A stretch of 64,000 nucleotides of DNA from positions 310,001-374,000 of the forward strand of contig NRSV01000006.1 of the NCBI GenBank assembly GCA_002286855.1. The letters are read 5' to 3'. Shown piece by piece: positions 1 to 11,143 of the stretch. The DNA comes from Bipolaris cookei. Taxonomy: Eukaryota; Ascomycota; Dothideomycetes; Pleosporales; Pleosporaceae. Position numbers and translations under genes: made by a program. Numbering within the stretch: the stretch's first letter is position 1; the number at the start of each line of letters is the position of its first letter. The notes under the pieces were generated by a model that saw only the letters and a program-made list of their open reading frames with translations, did no database searches and was not told where the DNA came from.

Positions 1-1626
1 TTCTGGTAATGGTGCCGCATAATCGATAGTCCACGCTCGTATCAGCACGGCAGAATCCAAAGTCACACGCTCCGTCCCAACCACACCTAATCTAGGACGA
101 AGAAATGCTTCCGCTGAGTACCGCCATCAGGACATATGTAAAGTATGGTTTGATTTGCTGACTCTGTCGGGGTGATGCTGGGAACTAGTCTCGAAGCGCT
201 AGTAGCAAGTGCACGCGACTCTGCAGAGTGGTGGATCGTTGAAGTTGCGGAAATCTATCCGCCGACGTCCGATACGACATGCGCGAAAACGGGCTTTGTC
301 GTATACGTAATTCAACGGCTCATTTCCAAAATAGAAACTTGTTTAAATTCAGACTTGCGCAGGCACCTGCTTGTACGTTGCAGCAACGGTTGTTCCCAAG
401 GCAGCCTATGACGCTTGTGGTGGTTGGATTCCGACCCACCGAGTTTGTACCTTCGTTAAACCCAAGGTAAGGATCAATACGATAGGACTAGGATTTATGC
501 TTTCAACTTTCGGGTTTGTCAAACCTTGGGGATGGGTACCTGTCAGAATTGTTGTCGCCACGATGTCGCGCATGTGAGTACATGTGCATGTCGATTGCAA
601 TCTCCTCTTCGTATACACATAACTCCAGTTAAGGACAATGGAAAGTGAGCCGCTCTATTGCGTTTTGGTGACACGTCAACTATGACCAATGTATCGGTTC
701 TGGGCCATGACGTGAGACGGGGAGTTCTCCATAAAAGCGCCAGTCGCGGGGAGAAATCCTGTCGAGGAATTCTCCGTCTGAGTAATATCAGCCTCCCACA
801 CGAAGGGCCTCGACAGGGTGACCAGAGAGGAGGAGAAGAAGAAGAAGAAGAAAAGGTATTTACCCTGGCCGCAACCCTCCTTGATACTCCTTTTCTTTCC
901 CCTTTTTTGTCCTTTCCCCTCCTCTGATTTTCCCTTTTTGTCTCTTCCCCTCTTACCGTCGTCAACGTTGGCTTCGACAAGACTGTACTTCCATGTTTCT
1001 TTACTGCTGCTTTCTCTACATATGTTGCGCGGATAGATCTTTTGAGGCTAGCCACACAATTTTCCTCTCAAAAGCTCTTTAGGGTCTATATCCTTGTCAC
1101 AAAAGTGAAGCCGCTGCTGCCGGTTGATCGACCACTCTGGTGAAGTTGAAGTACCATATTGCCTTTGACGGATGGTCGGATGATCATTAACAAAATCTAC
1201 TATGGACTAAGCGCTGGTTCTCGAATTCGTGAAATCAATACACAGTGGTTTTTCCGCAGATCAGGGTTCTTGCTTAGATTCAGAGTACTGTATTAGATCT
1301 CTCTTCAGGGTACCAAGTAGTTACTCATTTTTGCAGTCTTCATAGTTGCTACATATCCAGGGCAGGGAAACGGTAGCCTGAATGCTCAGTATTACCTGAT
1401 AGATTCAGTTTCGCACTTCGCAGGTGATACGTAGTAGACGGCTTCCAAGATCTCAAAGACTTGGTTTCTTGGGCATGTCCATGTGAAGATTATCAGACCC
1501 TGTCTAAAATTGTTAGAACAGGTTGCCTTTTGCATCCCACCAGTGAAGTAGAGTGTGACACCTTTATAGAAAGTAAATAGTCCAAACGAGTGTCATACTT
1601 TCTCCCTGCGCAAAGAACATGCACTA
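1..1626. other. Gene-free flank left of transposon
   Basis: No open frame here has an ATG start, splice signals or a recognisable domain. The stretch holds a purine-rich GGA/GAA microsatellite near 829-854 followed by a pyrimidine-rich tract, and otherwise mixed-composition DNA ending at the TA that flanks the first transposon. Confidence 0.5.
829..854 (+). repeat. GAA-rich microsatellite
   Basis: A short purine tract made mainly of GAA triplets, read directly from the sequence. No gene overlaps it. Confidence 0.7.
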
Positions 1627-1653
1627 GAGGCGCCGAACGGGCCAACGCCGGAT
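1627..1653 (+). repeat. Left terminal inverted repeat, element 1
   Basis: 27 bp starting GAGGCGCCGAACGGG. It matches the reverse complement of 3677-3703 at 25 of 27 positions and is preceded by the TA target site. Confidence 0.92.
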
Positions 1654-1841
1654 TACTTCCTCCGACACCAAATATCTGATCAATCTCTACCACCCACATT
1701 GTAAGTAGTTGAGTGCGTGTGAAGTATTGTGTATTCTGATGTGTATGATGATAGGAGCAAGTTTAAATACAGCGTTATTAGTCAGTGAGTAATCACGTGA
1801 CTATACATGGTTCTTCTGGGCTTACACACACTATAACCAAA

Positions 1842-3564
1842 ATGCAATCAATTGACGCTGCGCTTACTGCTATTGACGCCTTAAAGCCCGGGGAAAAGCT
1901 TGTGTACGCCAGAATCACGAGAAAATATGATATTAATCCAGGAACGCTGAGCCGCCGCCACCGAGGCATTTCCACCTCTAGACAAGCAGCTGCACAGAAC
2001 CGGCAGGCAATCCACCCACAACATGAAGCTAGGCTTATCAATTATATAGATAGACTCACTAAGCTAGGTCTACTATCCACACGGAGCATTATTCGAAATA
2101 TCGCGTCGCAGCTAGCCCAGAAGCAGCTCGGATACCACTGGGTTGATCGCTTTGTTCATCACTACTCCCATTTTGTTATACTCAAGCGCACCACGCCTAT
2201 CGATCGCAGCCGCCGCTGAGCTGGTTCAGAAAAGAAATATCAGCTCTACTTCGAGCTTCTACGCCAAAAAATCGATCAATATAAAGTGGAGCCGCGGCAT
2301 ATATACAATATGGATGAGAAAGGCTTCATGATTGGAGTGCAGTCCCGCTCAGTCAGAATCTTTTCTAAAGCTGCTCTCCAGTCCAAATTGAAAAGATCGA
2401 ATATTCAAGACGGTAATCGTGAATGGATTACGCTGATTGTATGTATCTGCGCGGATGGATCATATCTAGATCCAAGTATTATCTACTCCAGCAAATCCAG
2501 CTCTATCCAGAACTCATGGTCCCAGGGTTTCGATTCAGATACCCATACTGTGTATATCAACGCATCAGCTAATGGCTGGTCGAACGATAATATCGGTCTC
2601 CAATGGCTCAAACAAATGTTCGATCCAGCCACCAAGCCAAAAGCTCGATCTTCTTATCGATTACTCATAATGGATGGGTATCATAGCCATATAACGATGG
2701 ATTTTATTGACTATTGTGATCAGAATAAAATACCATTAGCTTTCCCGCCGCACTTAACGCATAAGCTGTAGCCGCTCAATATTGGATTGTCCAAGCCACT
2801 ATCCACCGCATACTCGAACGAGCTATCAAGCTTCACCGATACCAGCCAAGGGCTGATACCATTCACCAAATCTCATTTCTTCCCAATACTCTAGAGAGCT
2901 TGGTGCGCAGCGTTCAAGAAATTATTAATTCTCCATGCTTTTAGAGCTACTGGACTTTCACCATTCAATCCAGAAGTTATACTCCAAAAAATTAAAAATA
3001 TAGCTACTAACAGCGATAGAGACGCATTAGTAGCACTGGCTTCTAACTGGAGAACGATTCGGCAGCTACTCAATGAAGCTACGAGCCAGAAACATAGTAA
3101 CAGATCGATCTTAGCGCTCAATAGAAGCATGATGAAACTATTCGCCAATACAGCGTTTTTTTTAGCAAGAAAATAAGCAGCTTCGAGCAGCTCTTATTAA
3201 TGAGAGGCAGCGGAAGCAGCGCACCCAGCCTGGCACGCTCGAGCTATCCGACGATTACCATGGTGGAGCTACTTTCTAATTTCCGCGGAAAGTGCGCGAA
3301 GCTCGCCACCAATATGAGCAGAAACAGCGCGGTCAAAGCTACCCGTCGCATAATCCGCCAAGCCGCCCGCAAACAACTTCAAAAAGCTATCGAAATCTCC
3401 CAAATAGGCAAGAAATTCAAATCCAAGCGTCGTACAAAGCTAGTATTAAAAAAATTATTACTAGTAGTGGTGGTGGTAGTGCGGAGCCAACCAATCGCTC
3501 AGCAGCACTACCATCACCGCGCTCGCGTTCAGGCCGCCCCATCAAGCTACCAGCTAAATATTAA
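1842..3564 (+). pseudogene. Pogo-type transposase, broken
   Basis: The frame starts at ATG 1842 (MQSIDAALTAID). It carries an N-terminal psq/CENP-B-like helix-turn-helix region, then the DDE catalytic region with YNMDEKGF near 2309 and LIMDGYHSH near 2665, then the C-terminal DDYHGGA motif in another frame near 3256-3276. In-frame stops lie at 2217-2219 (TGA), 2769-2771 (TAG where the family has Gln in HTLQPL) and 2892-2894 (TAG where the family has Trp in FWRAW). A frameshift lies near the T-tract at 3157-3170, after which the reading continues one base over to 3564. The family normally catalyses cut-and-paste transposition at TA. It is not functional as written. Confidence 0.88.
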
Positions 3565-3676
3565 TCAATAGAATAAATCAATAATATTGACAGACTACTA
3601 CACTAGAAAATCTCGCGATGATAGCTTTTGTATGAAGCTCTACAGCTTCAAATTTGTGGTGGTCTTGTTAGGGCAA

Positions 3677-3703
3677 ATCCGGCGTTGGCCCGTCCGGCAC
3701 CTC
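3677..3703 (-). repeat. Right terminal inverted repeat, element 1
   Basis: Inverted partner of 1627-1653, followed by TA at 3704-3705. Confidence 0.92.
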
Positions 3704-3705
3704 TA

Positions 3706-4114
3706 CCACACCCACCTTACTGTAACTCTACTCCAACGTGTATACGGAACCCACGGAACTTGAGTTACAGTCGTGCACAAAACACATAATTCTAGCTTCG
3801 ACAGCAATCTGAATAAGAACACCAAACAAAACAAAGATACAACGTTTTTAGTTTAAGGTGATACAACGACAGGAAAAATCATCCACAATTTCACAACCCG
3901 CGTGCACCAGTCATGTGCACAGACCATAGGACGATCCCTCCGCAGAATTCTTACTCAAACGACATCATCGCCCGCAACCACCCAAATCCCACTCCAAACA
4001 ACCAACTCAACCACCACATCCCCACGCCACGTACACACCAGCGACACCCCGAAACTCGCTAACTGCGCACCCTTCACCTTCAATTAAAAAGAAAGCGACC
4101 CAAAATCGTCCAAA
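3706..4114 (+). promoter_or_regulatory. TIM10 upstream region
   Basis: About 400 bp between the transposon and the TIM10 start, rich in CA/AC and ending in an A-rich leader just before the ATG. No clear TATA box was found. The transposon therefore sits in or next to the TIM10 promoter. Confidence 0.4.
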
Positions 4115-4503
4115 ATGTCCATGTTCTTCGGCCAAAAACCCCAAATCTCCTCCGAGCAAAAGATTGCGCAGGCAGAAGCAGAAATAGACATGGTTTCTGA
4201 TATGTACAGTCGGTACATTCTCCCCTTTCCTCCTTATCAACCCACTCAATTACCCTAACCTGCCCAATCTGACCCAATTCCTCGACGTCAACGCAGACGC
4301 TAACGCTTCGATATAGCCTCGTCAAATCCTGCACGGCCAAATGCATAGACACGTCGTACCGCGAGGCGGACCTCAACAAGGGCGAGTCGGTGTGTCTGGA
4401 TCGATGCGTGTCTAAGTTTTTTGAGGTCAATGTCAAGGTTAGTGAGAAGATGCAGGGAGAGGCACAGGGGAAGCAGGGGGGTGGGATGTTTGGGGGTATG
4501 TAA
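4115..4503 (+). CDS. TIM10: Mitochondrial intermembrane-space chaperone Tim10
   Basis: Exons 4115-4212 and 4317-4503 give a 94-aa protein. The intron at 4213-4316 (104 bp, GTACAT...ATATAG) joins MYSR to LVKSC in frame. The second exon holds the twin CX3C signature of small Tim proteins, CTAKC and CLDRC, with the Tim10-typical text DLNKGESVCLDRC between and around them, and ends in a Gly/Met-rich tail. Small Tims of this type act as Tim9-Tim10 hexamers that escort hydrophobic precursors across the intermembrane space, and the cysteines form two disulfides. The length is normal for Tim10 (about 90 aa). The gene stands alone 0.4 kb downstream of the dead transposon and looks intact. Confidence 0.93.
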
Positions 4504-5260
4504 ATACGCTGAGAGGGAGTATGGGTGTGAGGAAGAAGATACCGCTATGGGAGGAAAGAGAGATGATGGCCGACATGGGGCTGCCTGGGTGCTATATGTC
4601 AGAAGACTTACCGCCGAGTGCGGAAGAGCATGTGGAACTTATATGAAGTTTTCAGACGTAGGAGGACAATGGATACACTCCGCTTTTGGTTGGGTATTTC
4701 ACGTCCGTATCATAGTCACAACTAAAATACCCAGGATCTGTACAATAAAGGAATCATGAATTCAACTGATCAATCTATCCTACGTCGTGCCATACGTTTC
4801 TGAACGTATGTGCCGAGCGACTACCCGCCTTTCGTCGCCGCCATCATTTGTGAATCGCTGATTAGTAACTATGAATCTTTGTTTGCGGGTCCAGTAGCTA
4901 CGCAAAACAATCGCATACAGTCGAACTCGTTATACAATCTTCAAAAGCATTAATGAATCTTCAAAAGCATGAAGTATCGTGCAATCCATATGGAGTGGAG
5001 ATGTTAGTGCCCAAGAAATCGTGAGAAACCGATTGCAGCTCATTGTGCGTTGGTATATCTTGGGGCGCCGGATTATCGTCGTCAAAGGGTATCGTACAAA
5101 AGAAAAAGTCATTTTAGTCAGTCGTGATAGTGTTGAAGTGTCCATAGGTGACAATACACGGTAGTGTCCATCGGCAGCCCATGTGGTTAATAAAAAGTAC
5201 TGCAATATATTAGCCATTCGCCATCAACAAAAAAGCAGTGGGTAAGTATCAAGCATACCA
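4504..5260. other. Intergenic, short direct repeat
   Basis: 3' side of TIM10 and of the convergent gene ending at 5261. A 15-bp direct repeat, AATCTTCAAAAGCAT, occurs twice at about 4937-4968. No coding signal was seen. Confidence 0.45.
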
Positions 5261-7599
5261 TCAAAGCCCTTCCAGCTTGCCACCGGTCCTGAGCCGACGA
5301 GCAAGCCGCTTGATAGCGCTCACAACCTCGGTGTCGAGACCAGCATTTTCCAAAAGGTCGTACAAGCGCTCGAGCTCCATACCAGCTATATCAGAATGCA
5401 TATCCGCATTGAGGGCACTCCTCTTGGCTTCTTGCGCGCAAATCTCGCAATTCTTGGCACTTATGGCAGCGTTGATCACACTCTGTTGTCCCGATGGTTA
5501 GTTGGAGGTTCTTTGAACGGAAGAGAGAGGGAGATGGGGAGTCTGATTATTATTGTTGTTGTGATTGTAGGTACCTCTGCGATCTGAACAGTGCGCAGAC
5601 GCTGGGCCTTGTCGCGAGGCTGTGTATCTAAGCGGTCGATCATGTCTTCGATCATGGCGCGTGTGTCCTTGCGGTTGTCGGGTACGAGTTGCCGGTCTGG
5701 ACTGGCACAAGTGCTTTTCAACTTGAGACCAGCACTAAGAGGTATGGGAGGGTTTTTTCCCTTGTCCTTCTTCTTGGCAGCAGGTTCAGTCTGAGGCTTG
5801 GACTCGGTTAGCACGGAGAGGTTGACCATGGAGTGACTCTTCGCATCGCGCATGGCCTTGGCGAATGAGCTGTGAGTGACACTCATGAAACCGTGCTTGG
5901 TGCTAGGCATCGGCTCTTCCGGTCTGGTGCGCGACCTGCCTCGACTGAAGATGTCGCGAATGCTGCGTTGGGCCTTGATCTTCTTCTCTGTCATACCGGG
6001 GTCTTGCTTGTCCGACGACGTATCTTCTGAAGCGGAGGGAATCACCGACGAGCCCATCAAGTGGTCGTCGGACTGGTATGATTGGCGCTGTTCTGGTGTT
6101 TCGTAACTCGAAGAGCCCTCCTCAGTTTCAGACGTCATAGTCTCCGCGGTCCTCAACCTTTGAGAATCGGGGTTGCGGACAATATTGTGGGAGTATTTCG
6201 TGTTGAACAGTAACAGCGAGCTCTTGCTGAAAGTGTTCATTTTCCAGCTCTTAATGTCATTGCCGGAGTGGCCCTTCAATTTTGGCGGAGACTTCGAGTT
6301 CATGATACTTGTGATTGTCTTCCTGATTCTGGTATTTTTCACATCCAAGACTAGCTTGTTATTTGGCATTTGAGTGTATCCTGAAAGAGATGCCGAAGAC
6401 TCCTAATATAAGAATCAGATCCTCTACAAAAGTCTCAGATTGACATACCTGATGAGCTTCAGTAGATTCAAACACCTCTGGGGATACTGTGGGATTCGAC
6501 ACAACAATCTTGGGCTTCGAGGTGGATTCTGTAGGCTTTATGGGATGATCTGAGTCGTTTGTAGTGCGAGTCGGGGTGCCAGCGGCTGTCGCAACTACCT
6601 TGTCTTCGGAAATCGAGCCCACCGAGGGCCTGACGAGCGGTGACGAAGACATTGGTGAAGGGCTAGCTGGAATGACTTTCCTCGCAGGTTGCATGGAGCG
6701 AATTGGACTGATCTTGACGACAGGGGTCAAACTCAACGTCCTCACAGGGTTCGCTGTTGGAGTTGGAGGCGCATTGCTCAGCGACGCATTGGACTCTGTA
6801 GCCTCCGCGAGGCGGGCCCTGAGATTGCTGAAAGAGCGTGGCTGCTGAAGACGCTCAGTTAATACCGCCGGGATAGGGGGTACTTCTGGTACATCGTCAC
6901 CAGCGCCGAGTATGAACTCATCGGCGTCAGCAGAGATTCTGAGGATCGGACCTGTCCCAATGTTCGCAGTGGCATCTGCATCCGATGCATGCCATGAAAA
7001 TGGCTTCAATCGAATGCTGCGGTCGTCACCGGTGCCATCGTAAGAATCCTGAGGGATGGCATCGATGTTATTTGGAAGAGGTGACGAGCTTCGATTTGGA
7101 CTTGAGCGCGGAGAAACATTCTCGGGGTGAATTACAGGCCACTTGCCACGTATAGGGCTCTCAGAATGAGTGTCTATGAGGGTACGCTGGGCTTTTGGCG
7201 GACTATTGGGATTTGACACCTGCGCGATCGGAGGACTGGGAAGAGGTTTATGAGTTGAAATAGGGCGAGGAGGCCGAGAGGTACCCATAGGCATCGCATC
7301 CGAGCGAATTAGCGGTAGTGGTGCGTCTTCATGCAGAAGTACAGCCATATCAGCAGAGACTGGGCGGGAATCTGTGTCTATCGTTAGTGTCTGTTGCCAA
7401 CTCTTGCGAGTTGGCAGTTCGTCCCGGGCAGAGGTCTCGACACGGCAGGCAGAGGTTGATTGGAGGAAGGAGAAAACCTATTTGAGTTTTGATATCTACA
7501 TAGCAAAGGGCGAGGTTTGCGCACGGGCTTATTTGCGTTTGCAGAGGCAGTGAAGGTGAGTGCGGATCGCCCAGTCCAGGTGAATGGCGAATGCGACAT
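5261..7599 (-). CDS. Ser/Pro-rich hypothetical protein
   Basis: Suggested exons (minus strand) 7599-7525, 7477-6449, 6402-5575 and 5482-5261, all phase 0, give 717 aa. The two downstream introns (6403-6448, 46 bp; 5483-5574, 92 bp) are well supported because splicing restores continuous frame across stops. The first intron (7478-7524) uses a GTGCGC donor and is less certain; the safest start would be ATG 7348. The protein is low-complexity and rich in Ser, Pro, Thr and charged residues, with no domain I recognise. The conserved-looking C-terminus (EDMIDRLDTQPRDKAQRLR, then a short segment with CEICAQEAKRSAL and LERLYDLLENAGL) is predicted helical and could be an interaction module. It is divergent from GWT1 with about 260 bp between the starts. 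Function unknown. Confidence 0.65.
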
Positions 7600-7860
7600 G
7601 ACTCTGCTCTTTCTTGTGACCTGGATGAGAAGAAATCCATGACCACCATGAGAGACTTCTGCTGAGACTCTTCTTCTCGTGCTACCAGCATCTTCACGCT
7701 GTGGTGTTGAAATTGCAGCAGATGGCTGTAGGAGTCACGATGTGTGAGGTCATTGACGCTTGGGCCACGGCTTCGGTTGGAAAAGAGGACAGCTAACGCG
7801 TCACCTTCACCAGAAAGTGCATGTCCAACGACCAACTCGGCCAAGGCTCATTAAAGCATC
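7600..7860. promoter_or_regulatory. Shared promoter, orphan gene and GWT1
   Basis: About 260 bp between two divergent starts. A bidirectional promoter is inferred from the spacing; no TATA box was recognised. Confidence 0.4.
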
Positions 7861-9384
7861 ATGGCGAAAACATACAAGCAGATGAAAGAGGCGTGGGTGT
7901 CGGGACATACGGGGAGCTCTGTTGCAGATGTGAATATCGTCTCGCTCGCAATGCCTGTACTGTGCACGATTCCATACTTCAAGCAATAAGTCTATACTAA
8001 CAATGCTCAGCTGAGCATCTTGCTATGGTCGGTCATACAGTCGCGTATGCGCTTGTTCACGCCTTATACACTACCAGCCCTGTTCATCGACTTTCTACTC
8101 AACTGCGGAGCTACGCTGTTCGCAACCACCATCTACTCGCCCTCTCCATTGATTCTCAACCTCCTCCTGCTGCTCCCAGCAATTGCACTGTATATCCTTG
8201 AGAAAACTGCTCCAGCCAAGGAAGCACCGCGACCCCCCAAGATCGACAAGTCTGGAAAAGACTCCAAACTGGATGCACTACCTTTCAAGCCGTTCATCAC
8301 AAATTACCGCGGCGCAATGATGGTCATCACGTGCGTCGCAATCCTGGCTGTCGACTTTCGCGTCTTTCCACGGCGGTTCGCCAAAGTCGAGAACTGGGGC
8401 ACGTCGCTAATGGACATGGGTGTCGGGTCCTTTGTCTTCACCGCTGGCGTGGTTTCGGTCCGCTCTTCACTCAAGGAAGGCACTGGCCAACCGCCACTAT
8501 TCAAACGCTTGACGACATCACTCAGACATGCTGTTCCCCTTCTTATCCTTGGTGTCATTCGACTCATCTCCGTGAAGGGACTGGACTACGCAGAACATGT
8601 CTCTGAATATGGCGTGCATTGGAACTTCTTTTTTACCTTAGGTTTCCTACCACCATTTGCTGCTCTTTTCCAGTCGGCATTTGACCTGGTACCTTCGTAT
8701 GCTGTGCTGTCGTTTATACTGGCTGCAGTCTACGAAGCTGTCTTAGACTGGACATCTCTTGGACCCTACATACTTGTGGCCCCACGTACAGATTTGCTCT
8801 CAAAGAACCGAGAAGGGATATTCTCCTTCTTTGGATATCTTGCGATTTTTCTAGCCGGCCAATCCCTGGGTACGTCTGCACTCCCTAGGCAGCAGCCAAT
8901 CGCCAAAGACGCATCGATGACAACAAAACTCCGACAATCCACGCTCGGGAAGCTTTCAATAACATCTCTTATCTGGACTGCAATTTTCTACTTCTCTACA
9001 AGCTACTATGGCCTTCGTTTACCAGTATCAAGACGGCTGGCCAATCTTCCATACTTTCTCTGGGTGTCTTCGTTCAACAGCTACCAAATCACCATATGCT
9101 GCGCAATAGAGACTTTTCTATTTCCCAACTTGTACAAGGCCACGAACAAAAGCGAGGAACTACGACGCACCAGAGACGCTACCAGTACTATACTGTATGC
9201 ATTCAACCGCAATGGTCTTGCGGTTTTCTTAGTCGCCAATTTGCTGACAGGTCTGGTCAACATGACGCTACCCACTTTGAACATGAGCGTCGTTGAATCG
9301 ATGGCGGTCCTCACAACATACATCGCTATCGTGGCTGGAGTCGCTGTTGGTCTCGACCATTACAATGTAACGATAAAGCTCTGA
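7861..9384 (+). CDS. GWT1: GPI inositol-acyltransferase Gwt1
   Basis: Exons 7861-7956 and 8011-9384 give 489 aa. The 54-bp intron (GTACTG...GCTCAG, with CTATACTAAC upstream of the acceptor) joins SLAMP to LSILLWS in frame. The N-terminus MAKTYKQMKEAWVSGHTGSS is that of Gwt1/PIG-W, and the family text NYRGAMMVITCVAILAVDF and DMGVGSFVF follows. Many hydrophobic segments fit a polytopic ER membrane protein. Gwt1 acylates the inositol ring of glucosaminyl-phosphatidylinositol, an early step of GPI-anchor synthesis needed for fungal cell-wall mannoproteins. The length matches fungal homologues (about 490 aa). It looks intact. Confidence 0.95.
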
Positions 9385-9739
9385 GTAAAGTTGTGCTCAA
9401 TCTTACCAAAAATAGCCTTTAATTCAAAATCCGCAAATATACTTTGATCTGATTTTATTTGATACGGTGACTGAACATATCTCTATCTTATCTGTTTTTC
9501 TGGCGTAGAGATGTATTATTTACTCATTCCAATATGCATGCCATGTACATCCAACTAGCTCTTTCCTTCTTGTGCATCCCACGTGACAGCGTGAAACCGC
9601 GTCTGCCAAGGAAAGCGACGCGGAAAGCGACACGGAAAGCGACCAATGACATCGCAGCACTTCTAATGCTCACACCCTCAACACTCATTCAGCGATATCA
9701 GATTTAATTGGTGACTCAAATGCGTACAGAACTGCAGAC
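9385..9739 (+). promoter_or_regulatory. SFR1 upstream region with 12-bp repeats
   Basis: A 355-bp gap. At 9610-9645 three tandem copies of GGAAAGCGACNC/A lie about 100 bp before the ATG and run into a CCAAT box (ACCAATGAC, 9642-9650). The repeat is the only obvious regulatory candidate. Confidence 0.5.
9610..9645 (+). repeat. Three tandem 12-bp GGAAAGCGAC units
   Basis: Units start at 9610, 9622 and 9634 and differ only in their last two bases. The position just upstream of a recombination gene suggests repeated regulator sites, which is inference. Confidence 0.8.
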
Positions 9740-10624
9740 ATGTCAACTCCGCAAGCGAAACGCCGTCGGCTGAATGAAGCTGCGAAAACACTGCAGAAGG
9801 CATTCAAGTCTCCTTTCCGAACACCATTGAAGCCCAGTATTGGCGACGATCCGCCATCTTCAGACCCACCTCAAACAGAATCATCCACAAAGGAACGATT
9901 AGGAGATAATTCCGTCTGTGCGAGTTCTGCACATTCTACAAGCAATGCCGAACAGAAGGCCACTACGTCACCCTCTGAAAATGTTGCACCAGCACAAAGA
10001 CCTTATGCATCGAGAGTTCCCAAGACTTTCGTGTCGCGCCCAAACTCCACGCCTTCGCGACTAGCGTCAAGAAGCACACCCTCAAAGCCCTCAGCCGCAC
10101 GCGAAATAATGCAACTACGCAACGAGATCCAAATGCTCACCCAAGCCCAAACCCTCGCCACATCCACAAAAGACGACGATCTCATTGCATTAATAGAAAA
10201 ATGGCGGACAGCAAGCCGTGCAGCAGCAGAAGAGCTTTTTGGCATCACTAGAGACCGAGTCAACAGGATGGGGGGCGTTGGCGCCTGGCAAGAGCGCGAG
10301 AAGGAAGCTAAGCAACAGCAGATGAAGTGGGATCAGGAAGAGTTGGAGGCGGAGAGGGAGAGGATGAGGGAAGCGAGAGAGAATGGGGAGATTGCACAGG
10401 AAGATTATGATCGGTTTGCTGAGATGGAGGTGGAAAGGGAGGTGGAAGAGGAGAAGGAGACCTTTAAGAATTCTGATGATGTAAGTGATACCGGGGACGT
10501 GGATGACAATTAAGAGTGTGCTAACTAGTAATAGTCATTTACTATGGATATGATGCTCAAGACGCTCAACATTGATCTACAGCTAATAGGGTACAACAAG
10601 GAGGCACAGAGGTGGGAGAGCTGA
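9740..10624 (+). CDS. SFR1: Swi5-dependent recombination protein Sfr1/Mei5-like
   Basis: Exons 9740-10480 and 10535-10624 give 276 aa. The 54-bp intron (GTAAGT...AATAG, with CTAAC) joins NSDD to SFTMDMMLKTLNIDLQL. The N-terminal half is disordered and basic, with the family-typical SPFRTPLKP. The C-terminal half is a coiled coil (ALIEKWRTASRAAAEELF, then a long Glu/Arg-rich helix) and ends in the conserved MDMMLKTLNIDLQLIGYN. Sfr1/Mei5 pairs with Swi5/Sae3 to help load and stabilise Rad51 and Dmc1 on single-stranded DNA. DMC1 itself lies 14 kb downstream. The second exon is essential, since without it the conserved tail is missed. Confidence 0.87.
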
Positions 10625-11143
10625 GCGATGCTCTGCAGGGTCGCAAGGAACCTCGGTCCAGCTCTATGGCTATACCTGATTTTCTCTAAAGAATGTAAAG
10701 GGATATCCAGCACTTACACGGTCAGTGGATAAGTCGACTATACTACGAGATCGTGAATTGATGCGAAGAGTAAGTCGGCACACAGACTTTTCATCTTCAT
10801 ACAGGTACTTACTCTCCCAGAATTGTTGTTTACGCTTCTATCCTCATGACAAGTCATATTTACTATGCAAATCCATACAAATACTTGATGTGTAATTATG
10901 TCATTCATGGTGAATAATGCTAGTTCGAGAAGTTGTGGGTATATGTCATGTAGTTGTCACCTATGTATACCATTCTCTCATGGTACCCTATTCTATTCGT
11001 TTTTCTATCGCCAACACTTCACCTCCCCTCCCTACAACCATATCACTCGCTGTACTTGCCATATCCCCGAGAAAAGGAGGGGCTGAGACCACGAGATAAT
11101 GGTCCAAATTTAATGTATTGCCTAGGAATTTCGCTTTAAACGT
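10625..11143. other. Intergenic
   Basis: Convergent 3' ends of SFR1 and the oxidase gene. AT-rich; no coding or RNA signal was seen. Confidence 0.4.

Larger units (their letters stand above)
1627..3703 (+). mobile_element. Degenerate pogo/Fot1-type DNA transposon
   Basis: A 2,077-bp element bounded by 27-bp terminal inverted repeats (1627-1653 and 3677-3703, starting GAGGCGCCG and GAGGTGCCG read inwards) that differ at two positions, both transitions. TA dinucleotides at 1625-1626 and 3704-3705 give the target duplication typical of Tc1/mariner/pogo elements. It encloses one transposase reading frame of the fungal pogo/Fot1 class that is interrupted by three stops and a frameshift, so it cannot move by itself. 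The stops fit C-to-T changes on either strand, which suggests inactivation by RIP. The family is clear from the DDE and helix-turn-helix text; the named fungal family (Molly, Pixie, Fot1 and others) cannot be fixed without a database search. Confidence 0.9.

Noticed and set aside
543..1055. 170-codon minus-strand frame left of the first transposon
   Set aside because: No ATG at its start, low-complexity Ser/Arg text arising from the GAA and C/T tracts, and no domain.
7350..7844. 164-codon minus-strand frame upstream of the orphan gene
   Set aside because: It begins with TTG directly after an in-frame stop. The part near 7525-7599 is better explained as the first exon of the orphan gene in another frame.
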